Shown piece by piece: positions 57,214-63,741 of a stretch of 63,741 nt of DNA. Position 1 is the stretch's first letter; the number at the start of each line of letters is the position of its first letter. The stretch is from JBBRQP01 sp038226175 (GTDB lineage: Bacteria; Cyanobacteriota; Cyanobacteriia; Gloeobacterales; Anthocerotibacteraceae), in the NCBI GenBank assembly GCA_038226175.1, contig JBBRQP010000009.1, forward strand, positions 1-63,741, in the 5' to 3' direction. The notes under the pieces are model-generated. The model made no database searches, was not told the origin of the DNA, and was given only the letters and a program-made list of their open reading frames with translations. The translations under genes were made by a program, and so were the position numbers.

Positions 57214-59187
57214 ATGCAGCAGGTTTTTTACCGCGAGATTCCCTATCCGATTACTGATGTACGGCCTTGGCTACAGAAATTTTCTTGGCCTGACATTGTC
57301 ATGACTCAAGATGGTTTTACTTGGCAAGATGGCAACCGCCAATGGGCTGTGTTTGTGTGGGAATTACAGCGTGCAACTTACCTCAAAGTCTTTCGTTGGC
57401 AGGGTGAAACCCATCCCCATGAGCAAGACTTTTTAACTAGTTTAGAACAACAGATTCAACTTAAATTTCCTCTTAAGTATCCTAATTTACCGAGCATAGA
57501 CCTCAAGGCGGATATTTTTGAGGCACTGACACCTTACTATCCGTTGACGGTTCACTATTTTCGGCGGATGCCTGATGGCGAATCTTCGCTTAAACGGGCT
57601 TACTGGTGGGAAAAAATCTGGCGCGAAGGCGTCACCCATCCGCAAACCCCAAAACAGGTTGTCTTCCGCAGTGAGGTGGTTCCCAAACCTGAATATGACC
57701 TGATTTATATCGGTGCGGCTCTTGGGATTATTCACGCGGCCAAAATGGCACAATTAGGTTTCAAAGTAGCGGTTATCGAGCGGATGCAATTTGGTGGTAT
57801 GAATCGTGAGTGGAATATTTCCCGCAAAGAATTAATTACTCTTGTTGAAATTGGCTTGCTCACCCGTGCTGAGATGGAAAGTTTGATTATTCAAGAGTAT
57901 CGTGACGGGTTTAATAAATTTTTTGATTGTAATGCGCCGCTTGCGGCTCGGGGCAGAGTATTACACACGCCAACGGTCTTGAATGTTGCCTTGGATGCTG
58001 AGAAATTACTCAAACTCTGTGGTGAAAAACTGCGCGCTTGTGGCGGGGATATTTTTGATTTTATAGAATTTCAAAAAGCTACTCTCAGTGATCAAAGTGT
58101 CTTGATTGATGCAGTCCATCTCAAAACGGGAGAGCAGCAGCAGTGGAGCACGCGTTTAGTCATTGATGCGATGGGGTCAGCTTCACCGATTGCCCAACAA
58201 ATCAATGGTGGTCGAGCCTTTAATTCGGTTTGCCCAACCGTAGGTGCCGTAATTGAAGGCTTCGAGCCTGAAGTCTGGGATCATAACTTGGGCGATGTAT
58301 TATATTCTCATGGTGATATTTCTCGAGGACGCCAGTTGATTTGGGAACTATTTCCGGGTCGAGGAGATGAATTAACATTTTACTTGTTTTATTACCATGA
58401 AGTTCATGTTGATAATCCCGGTTCTCTGCTCGTTTTATATTTAGATTTCTTTGCCATTTTGCCTGAATATAAACGCTGTGATCTTGATAAAATTCACTTT
58501 AAAAAAGCTACTTTTGGCTATATTCCCGCCTATTTTAGTAGCTCAGAACAATCACGCATGACGGGATACGACCGTATTGCTGCCATTGGGGATGCCGCTT
58601 CATTACAGTCGCCTCTAGTATTTACAGGCTTTGGTTCTCTGGTGCGTAATTTACCACGGTTAACTGATTTATTAGCTACAGCTTTACGCCATGACCTGCT
58701 AACTGCTGATGACCTCAATCGGGTACGCGCCTACCAAAGTAATGTCGCGGTCACTTGGTTGTTTTCAAAGGGCATGATGGTACCCACAGGTCGAACGTTA
58801 CCTCCAGAGCGTGTCAACGCTATTCTCAATACTTTCTTTGGTATTCTTAGTGATGAAGACCCGGATACGGTAGATGATTTTATCAAAGACCGGGCGGGCT
58901 GGTTGGCCTTTAATCGCATGGCTCTACGCGCAGCACGCAAAAACCCGCAGCTCTTGGTATGGATTTGGGATTTGACGGGTTGGGAGTATGCTTTACGCTG
59001 GTTTCCTACCTATTTGGAATTTACCTGGCATAGTTTGATGCGTGCAACTCTTGGTGGTTGGTTGCCTGATGTGTTGCAACAGCTAAAGCCACAACTTGAA
59101 CAGACTAATCCACGCCTTTGGTATCAATTATTAGCATGGAGTTATGGTTTAAATTACAACGTTGGTCAAGCTCTCAAACAAGGATAA
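57214..59187 (+). CDS. cruA: CruA-type lycopene cyclase (FAD-dependent)
   Basis: A 657-residue flavoprotein. An N-terminal region of about 160 residues precedes a Rossmann FAD site YDLIYIGAALGIIHAAKMAQLG (162-182) ending in AVIER, then FGGMNREWNISRKEL, a hallmark of CruA/CruP proteins. Later motifs include LVIDAMGSASPIAQQ and IAAIGDAASLQSPLVFTGFGS. CruA cyclises lycopene; its paralogue CruP has little or no cyclase activity, and motif reading alone favours CruA moderately. The FAD motif is G-x3-G rather than GxGxxG. It is followed six bases later by a CPBP protease gene. Confidence 0.82.
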   Translation: MQQVFYREIPYPITDVRPWLQKFSWPDIVMTQDGFTWQDGNRQWAVFVWELQRATYLKVFRWQGETHPHEQDFLTSLEQQIQLKFPLKYPNLPSIDLKADIFEALTPYYPLTVHYFRRMPDGESSLKRAYWWEKIWREGVTHPQTPKQVVFRSEVVPKPEYDLIYIGAALGIIHAAKMAQLGFKVAVIERMQFGGMNREWNISRKELITLVEIGLLTRAEMESLIIQEYRDGFNKFFDCNAPLAARGRVLHTPTVLNVALDAEKLLKLCGEKLRACGGDIFDFIEFQKATLSDQSVLIDAVHLKTGEQQQWSTRLVIDAMGSASPIAQQINGGRAFNSVCPTVGAVIEGFEPEVWDHNLGDVLYSHGDISRGRQLIWELFPGRGDELTFYLFYYHEVHVDNPGSLLVLYLDFFAILPEYKRCDLDKIHFKKATFGYIPAYFSSSEQSRMTGYDRIAAIGDAASLQSPLVFTGFGSLVRNLPRLTDLLATALRHDLLTADDLNRVRAYQSNVAVTWLFSKGMMVPTGRTLPPERVNAILNTFFGILSDEDPDTVDDFIKDRAGWLAFNRMALRAARKNPQLLVWIWDLTGWEYALRWFPTYLEFTWHSLMRATLGGWLPDVLQQLKPQLEQTNPRLWYQLLAWSYGLNYNVGQALKQG

Positions 59188-59193
59188 GTCAAC

Positions 59194-59853
59194 ATGGCGG
59201 CTCCACCAAGTAAGTCCCCAGAATTACTTAATCCTTACACGATTCCATTTGTGGTTTTTATTGCGCTGACGGCAGTTACCGAATTTATTCCGGGCGGAAC
59301 CTATGTGATTTATCCCCTCAAAACTCTGCTTGGACTAGGCTTGCTGTGGTATTACCGCAAGTCTTACGCAGAGCTTACGGTTTGGCAGTTTCATTGGAGT
59401 GCTTTTCCGGTCGGCTTGTTGGTTTTAGCGCTGTGGATTGGGCTGGATAATATCTATCCCAAACTATCAGAAGCACCAGGGTTTAATCCGTTTACTACGG
59501 GTAATATAACGACCGATTGGCTAACGGTTGCCTTACGTCTAGGCGGGTCATTTTTGGTCGTACCCATCCTAGAAGAACTTTTTTGGCGGGCCTGGTTATT
59601 GCGCTTTTTGATTGACCAAGAAGACTATCAGCGGGTTGCTCTGGGCACCTTTACTTGGGTCTCGTTTGTGTTAGCTAATCTCCTATTTGGCCTAGAGCAT
59701 GACCGTTGGCTCGCTGGAATTTTGGCCAGCATGATCTATAGCGGCTTAGTCTATTGGCGCAAAGAAATTCGTACTTCAATCGTGGCCCATAGTGTCACAA
59801 ATCTTGGTTTAGGTATCTATGTCCTGCTCACCCAAACCTGGTCATTTTGGTAA
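59194..59853 (+). CDS. CPBP-family (CAAX protease-related) membrane protein
   Basis: A 219-residue protein with about six transmembrane helices. The metal-dependent protease motifs are EELFWRAWL (about 128-136), a His in LLFGLEHDRW, and AHSVTNLG near the end, the EExxxR...H...H set of the CPBP/ABI family. Bacterial members are often uncharacterised. It lies six bases after cruA and ends one base before the dut gene's 3' end, so it is probably co-transcribed with cruA. Confidence 0.87.
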   Translation: MAAPPSKSPELLNPYTIPFVVFIALTAVTEFIPGGTYVIYPLKTLLGLGLLWYYRKSYAELTVWQFHWSAFPVGLLVLALWIGLDNIYPKLSEAPGFNPFTTGNITTDWLTVALRLGGSFLVVPILEELFWRAWLLRFLIDQEDYQRVALGTFTWVSFVLANLLFGLEHDRWLAGILASMIYSGLVYWRKEIRTSIVAHSVTNLGLGIYVLLTQTWSFW

Positions 59854-60288
59854 TCAAGTTAGACCTGTCGAGCCAAATCCACCACTACCACGCACAGTAT
59901 CAGTGAGCGCAATGACTTCCGTTACCGTGACTTGCAGCACAGGCTTGACGACAAGTTGGGCAATCTTCATGCCGACGGTGACCAAAAAATCTACGGCAGA
60001 ATGATTGATCATAATGACCCCGATGTTGCCCCGATAACCTTGATCAATGGTGCCAGGACTATTGAGTAAGGTGATGCCATGCTTGAGGGCAAGTCCACTG
60101 CGCGGACGCACTTGGGCCTCAGTACCCGGCGGTAACTCTAGGGCAATACCCGTATCAACCAAAGCCCAAGCACCGGGTTTTAAGGTTACGGCAACGACTG
60201 CAAATAAGTCCAAACCCGCATCACCGGGCTGGGCATAGTGTGGCACTTTGGCATCAGGATGTAGGCGTTTAATTTTGAGTTCATGCAT
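59854..60288 (-). CDS. dut: dUTP diphosphatase
   Basis: A 144-residue trimeric dUTPase that removes dUTP and makes dUMP. ATG 60288 (MHELKIKRLHPDAKVPHYAQ) is preferred; a 12-residue extension is possible. The five motifs are clear: DAGLDLFA, RPRSGLALKHGI, NSPGTIDQGYRGNIGVIMIN, KIAQLVVKPV, and the C-terminal RGSGGFGSTG. It is convergent with the CPBP gene without a gap. Confidence 0.96.
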   Translation of the reverse strand: MHELKIKRLHPDAKVPHYAQPGDAGLDLFAVVAVTLKPGAWALVDTGIALELPPGTEAQVRPRSGLALKHGITLLNSPGTIDQGYRGNIGVIMINHSAVDFLVTVGMKIAQLVVKPVLQVTVTEVIALTDTVRGSGGFGSTGLT

Positions 60289-60371
60289 AAGAGGCTTGTT
60301 TTCCTTCGGATCGCTAGCTGTCACGAGAAAATTTCTTCTGTATTATCAGTGAAGCATGGGAGCTATTTTTG

Positions 60372-61697
60372 TTAAACCATCGCTTTGCCGTACTGACGAA
60401 TGACAGGAAAAAGAATCTCCAGCCCCCGGTCAATCTCTGACTGTTGGATCGTTAGAGCCGGACGAAAGCGCAGACTCACCTCACCACAAACCAAAAATAA
60501 GCATCCGGCTTGTTTGGCAGCTTCGCGGATTTGATCACGAATCGCCATATCTGCCACATCAAATCCTAAGAAACCACCACGTCCTCGGACATTAGCAATG
60601 AGCTGGGTTTGTTGGGCAAATTCACGCAGCCGACTCAGTAAATATTCACCTTGCACGGCAATATTACTGAGTAGATTTTCCTCGCGCACGACTTGGATAA
60701 TTTTTTCGCAGCGCACCATATCGGTCAATTGGCCACCCCAAGTTGAGCTAATCCGCGAGGGTGTTGTAAAAGTATTAGGTACACTATCAATATGATGATT
60801 AGCGGCAACACCACAGGTTTGGGTCTTTTTGCCAAAAGCAATCAAATCAGGACTGACCCCGGTATGTTCAAAAGCCCACCATTTACCCGTGGTGCCAAAA
60901 CCGCATTGCACTTCATCAAAGATTAGCAAGCAGTCAAATTCACGGGTTAGGGCATGAACACCTTTGAGAAATTCTTCGCTGAGGTGACGGTCGCCGCCTT
61001 CGCCTTGGATTGTTTCGAGCAAAATTGCACACACATCATCGACTCGACAATAGCCAAGAATGCGCCGCATCTGAGCTAAAGCGCGTTCTTCACCTTCTAC
61101 ATCCCGATGAGCTGTGCCCTCAAGATCAAAATAGAGTGACGGGACATCAATGCGCGGCCAGTCAAATTTAGCAAAATGGGCGAATTTGCGGGGGTCATTG
61201 GTATTGGTCACCGAAATGCAATAACCGGTACGACCATGAAAAGCATTTTTTAGGTGCATTACTTGGTAGCCTTTGCCATGGACATCACGGTTAAAATTAC
61301 GCCGCAGCTTATAGTCCATAGCGGTTTTCATGGCATTTTCTACGGCAACTGAGCCGCCGTCAATAAAAAATAAATGCTGCTGAAATTCAGCGGGAAAGGT
61401 GCTGGCAAAGGCTTCAACAAAATCAGCATAATAAACTTGATAAATATCGGGGATCGCAACGCGGTACTGACTGGCCTTATTTAATTTCTTTTGGTAAGCA
61501 TCATCTTCGACTACGCTGGGGTGATTATAGCCAATTGGCAATGAAGCAATAAAGCCATGCAGATCGACCATTTCTTGTCCAGATTCGGCATCAACTAAAA
61601 TTGAGCCATGGGAACGGTCGAGGTCTACGATGACGCGCTCTCCATCAGCTAAGACATGTTTTTGGAGGCGTTCTACAACTTTGCTATGCATATCCAT
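60372..61697 (-). CDS. lat: L-lysine 6-transaminase (lysine epsilon-aminotransferase)
   Basis: A 441-residue class III aminotransferase started at ATG 61697 (MDMHSKVVERLQKHV); a 31-residue upstream extension overlaps ndhO and is rejected. The family's motifs are HGFIASLPIGYNHPS, FIDGGSVAVENAMKTAMDYK, LKNAFHGRTGYCISVTNT, the Asp in LLIFDEVQCGFGTTGKWWAFEH, and the PLP Lys in FGKKTQTCG. LAT makes alpha-aminoadipate semialdehyde (cyclising to piperideine-6-carboxylate) from lysine. It is best known from beta-lactam producers and some stress-tolerant bacteria. It is divergent from ndhO. Confidence 0.88.
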   Translation of the reverse strand: MDMHSKVVERLQKHVLADGERVIVDLDRSHGSILVDAESGQEMVDLHGFIASLPIGYNHPSVVEDDAYQKKLNKASQYRVAIPDIYQVYYADFVEAFASTFPAEFQQHLFFIDGGSVAVENAMKTAMDYKLRRNFNRDVHGKGYQVMHLKNAFHGRTGYCISVTNTNDPRKFAHFAKFDWPRIDVPSLYFDLEGTAHRDVEGEERALAQMRRILGYCRVDDVCAILLETIQGEGGDRHLSEEFLKGVHALTREFDCLLIFDEVQCGFGTTGKWWAFEHTGVSPDLIAFGKKTQTCGVAANHHIDSVPNTFTTPSRISSTWGGQLTDMVRCEKIIQVVREENLLSNIAVQGEYLLSRLREFAQQTQLIANVRGRGGFLGFDVADMAIRDQIREAAKQAGCLFLVCGEVSLRFRPALTIQQSEIDRGLEILFPVIRQYGKAMV

Positions 61698-61783
61698 TCC
61701 CAGCGAGTAAATCTTAGTATACTGACGGATAGACGGGAGTCGCCATAGTCTGTTGTTAACCTCTTTATGCTGGGAGTCCTGTG

Positions 61784-61996
61784 ATGCCAATCAAAAAAGG
61801 TGGATTTGTCACTGCGGTAGCGGAAGCCATGACCGGAGACATGACTTTAGCGAATGATAAGCGTTGGCCTCCTTATATTTTTCAGACTCCGGGCGAGATT
61901 CTTGAGATTCGCGGTGATTACGCACTAATCAAATTTGGGGCTGTACCGACCCCACCGATCTGGTTTCCGCTAGCGGCTTTGGCAGAACGAGCCTAA
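61784..61996 (+). CDS. ndhO: NAD(P)H-quinone oxidoreductase subunit O
   Basis: A 70-residue cyanobacterial/chloroplast-specific NDH-1 subunit. ATG 61784 follows GGGAG (GTG 61781 is the alternative). The sequence KKGGFVTAVAE and RWPPYIFQTPGEILEIRGDYALIKFG with closing PPIWFPLAALAE is diagnostic. It sits on the hydrophilic arm near NdhI/K. It stands alone, 86 bp from the divergent lat gene. Confidence 0.93.
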   Translation: MPIKKGGFVTAVAEAMTGDMTLANDKRWPPYIFQTPGEILEIRGDYALIKFGAVPTPPIWFPLAALAERA

Positions 61997-62010
61997 TGAC
62001 CTTGATATTC

Positions 62011-62259
62011 TCACCGGGCTAACCGGGCAGGATGCGCACGAATCGTTTTTTCCTGCGCAATAACTTCCAAGACACACAAAGCAGGATTTTGTAAGTGAGG
62101 AAAATCTTCTAGGAATTCTGCCAGACCAGTTTTACTTTCTAGGTAATCAAAAAAAGTTTGTAATGGCACGCGGGTTCCTGTGAACACTGGCACACCGCTC
62201 ATGATGTTGGGATCAGAGTCAATAACATTTTGCTCATGTAAGATTGCTTGAATATTCAT
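62011..62259 (-). CDS. DUF433 domain protein (antitoxin-like)
   Basis: An 82-residue protein with the DUF433 core VIDSDPNIMSGVPVFTGTRVPLQTFFDYLE and a short C-terminal tail. The domain is a small winged-helix-like fold usually encoded next to a PIN-like DUF5615 toxin gene. No such partner is present: the downstream neighbour is ndhO on the other strand, and upstream lies a glycosyltransferase. It may be an orphan antitoxin remnant. Confidence 0.85.
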   Translation of the reverse strand: MNIQAILHEQNVIDSDPNIMSGVPVFTGTRVPLQTFFDYLESKTGLAEFLEDFPHLQNPALCVLEVIAQEKTIRAHPARLAR

Positions 62260-62366
62260 CTTTCCAATCCTAAAGATAACGGCTCAGTTATTGACTATGT
62301 TAGCGCATTAACTTGATCAAGAAAGTCTTGTGACTAGCCGTCTGCCATAGGTCAGTAATAAGATAT

Positions 62367-63500
62367 TTAAGACGAGAGCACGGCTTGATACCGCGAAGGT
62401 TGGATGATTTCCCCGTACATGCGAATTAGAGCTGCAATATTATCTTTGAGCGTGTAGGCTTCGAGGACACGCTGACGGGCTTTTTGACCAAAGAGTTTTT
62501 TGAGTTCGGGATGTTCAATAAACATCGGTAAAATTGCTTGGAGCTGGGCGGTCACCTGTTGGGGTTCGAGAAGAATACCTGCACCCTTGAGGACTTCGCC
62601 ATCAGCACCGACATCAGTTGCCACACAGGCCGCCCCACAGGCCATACTTTCGAGCAAGGCCAGGGATAAACCTTCAATCTTGGAAGGCAAAATAAATACA
62701 TCAGCCCCGCGCAAAATCTCAATACGCCGTTCTTCTTCTGGCACATAGCCTAGCCAAACCACGCCTTCGGAACTCGGATAGGTATTTTGTAGAGCCATGC
62801 GCAATGACCCATCGCCCAAAATCACCAATTTCGCACCGACACCAAAACCCAAAAGCTGCCATGCTTTGAGTAGAGCTTCGACATTTTTTTCGGGATTGAT
62901 CCGTCCCATGTAGACAAACAGATGATCGGCACGGAGTTCTTGTTTGATTGTCGAAACTCCTGGACTATATTTATCGACATCGACGCCATTGGGGATCACG
63001 GCAATACGTTCACGAGGAATATGCAACCGCACTAACATCTCGCGCTGTAACTCCGAAAAAACAATCACCCGGTCATAAAATGCTAAAGATGGGGCATAGA
63101 GCTGATAGGTCAAATATTGGGCATTAGCGGTAATATTACGACGACGACGGTCAAAAGCCGGATGAAACGTTGCCACCAAGGGTAAGCCCATTTCCTCGCA
63201 CACTTCCGGCAAAATGAAGTCTAAGGGCGAAAGCGTCAGTGAAGCATGGACGACATCAGGACGCAATTCTCGTAGGGCTTCGGTCAAAATTTTACGCGCT
63301 GGTAAGGCAGGGATCGTGTACGCCTGAGAACGATACAAGTAGGGCAAGGCCACTTCGGTAGCGGATTCTTCTTCGCAATCCTGAGAAAAATATAAAAAAC
63401 TTACCCGATGTCCCAATGCGCTCAAGCCGTTGGTAATTTCCCGACTGTAGGTAACATTGCCACAAAAGGGAGATTTCTTACCAAGCCAAGCCACATGCAT
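62367..63500 (-). CDS. Family 4 glycosyltransferase
   Basis: A 377-residue GT-B enzyme. MHVAWLGKKSPFCGNVTYSREITNGL is typical of a conserved cyanobacterial GT4 group. Sugar-nucleotide binding motifs are VIPNGVDVDKYSP, YMGRINPEKNVEALLKAW and GLSLALLESMACGAACVATDVG (E-x7-E site). Acceptor and donor are unknown; a glycolipid or surface polysaccharide is likely. The last 241 bases of the window after it hold no gene I can support, only a small hairpin near 63546-63566. Confidence 0.92.
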   Translation of the reverse strand: MHVAWLGKKSPFCGNVTYSREITNGLSALGHRVSFLYFSQDCEEESATEVALPYLYRSQAYTIPALPARKILTEALRELRPDVVHASLTLSPLDFILPEVCEEMGLPLVATFHPAFDRRRRNITANAQYLTYQLYAPSLAFYDRVIVFSELQREMLVRLHIPRERIAVIPNGVDVDKYSPGVSTIKQELRADHLFVYMGRINPEKNVEALLKAWQLLGFGVGAKLVILGDGSLRMALQNTYPSSEGVVWLGYVPEEERRIEILRGADVFILPSKIEGLSLALLESMACGAACVATDVGADGEVLKGAGILLEPQQVTAQLQAILPMFIEHPELKKLFGQKARQRVLEAYTLKDNIAALIRMYGEIIQPSRYQAVLSS

Positions 63501-63741
63501 ACACTACCTTAATCCCGTTTCTTCTTCTACCTTATCTTACCGCCCCTAGCAAACCTGTTTGGCTAGACATAGACTAGGTAGCCAGGGAAACAAAGTTATA
63601 GGTATGGTGGATCCGGTTGTTGGGACAAAAATGGGTCTAAGTTAAGCGAGACTCTGCCTTGAATTGGGGTCTAGATTTCTATCTCAGCACTATATTACCA
63701 TATCATCTCCTAGCGACATTTTTCTGCTTGCTCAAGGCAAC

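Noticed and set aside
1..63741. CRISPR array, complete insertion sequence, rRNA or prophage
   Set aside because: No regularly spaced repeats, transposase, rRNA sequence or phage structural genes were seen on reading through.

Overview
The window comes from a cyanobacterium. It carries the 3' end of psbA (D1), psbB (CP47), psbT, petM, ndhF1-ndhD1, the low-CO2 cluster ndhF3-ndhD3-cupA-cupS, ndhO and a CruA-type lycopene cyclase, alongside housekeeping genes (rpsB-tsf, secE-nusG, recA, gcvP, tilS, acpP, proB, dut). A secreted protein with seven GloVer repeats (a repeat named after Gloeobacter and Verrucomicrobia), a CP47 with two insertions on its lumenal/periplasmic face and an unusual D1 tail suggest an early-branching lineage near Gloeobacter/Anthocerotibacter. 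That placement is an inference. I noticed no GCGATCGC (HIP1) enrichment, CRISPR array, intact insertion sequence or rRNA.

Layout. 1-3769: psbA tail with terminator, a GloVer beta-propeller protein, and a convergent DUF885 protein. 3878-22182: a metal-homeostasis island of about 18 kb. A BlaI/M56 regulator pair is divergent from an HME-RND operon (adaptor, permease, small periplasmic protein, DUF305 protein, two-domain His/Met protein). Then come a Cys-rich copper-storage (Csp/DUF326) protein, a MerR regulator with a second RND adaptor, a second RND permease with a YtkA/FixH-like protein and TolC, and a CopA-type copper ATPase with an overlapping cupredoxin. Three near-identical MerR-type promoters (TTGACT, 20-bp spacer, -10) sit before merR, before the second permease and before copA, so these units look like one regulon.

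22189-38481: tRNA-Leu(GAG), a DnaJ-DUF3143-Wza cluster, an MBL-fold protein, gcvP, tsf-rpsB, gloA, a serine-less alpha/beta hydrolase, radC, thioredoxin-like proteins, CIA30, ddl, recA, an Orn/Lys/Arg decarboxylase-like enzyme that probably starts at CTG, a PSI accumulation factor, a JAMM protein and a 2Fe-2S ferredoxin. 38710-52588: photosynthesis and NDH-1 region, with tilS, acpP, tsaE, nusG and secE embedded between the two NDH-1 clusters. 52572-63500: a frameshifted Pr6Pr membrane protein, PHP phosphoesterase, zinc-ribbon protein, sugar nucleotidyltransferase, proB, cruA, CPBP protease, dut, L-lysine 6-transaminase, ndhO, an orphan DUF433 protein and a GT4 glycosyltransferase.

The best candidate for an under-described system is the metal island. 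It combines a three-promoter MerR regulon, a MerR sensor that appears to lack the middle cysteine ligands of ZntR, recurring YtkA/FixH-like Met/His-rich periplasmic domains (standalone, tandem, and fused to an RND adaptor), and a DUF305 gene cut short by a TGA in its conserved C-terminal motif. All family assignments come from recognised motifs read by eye; no database search was run.
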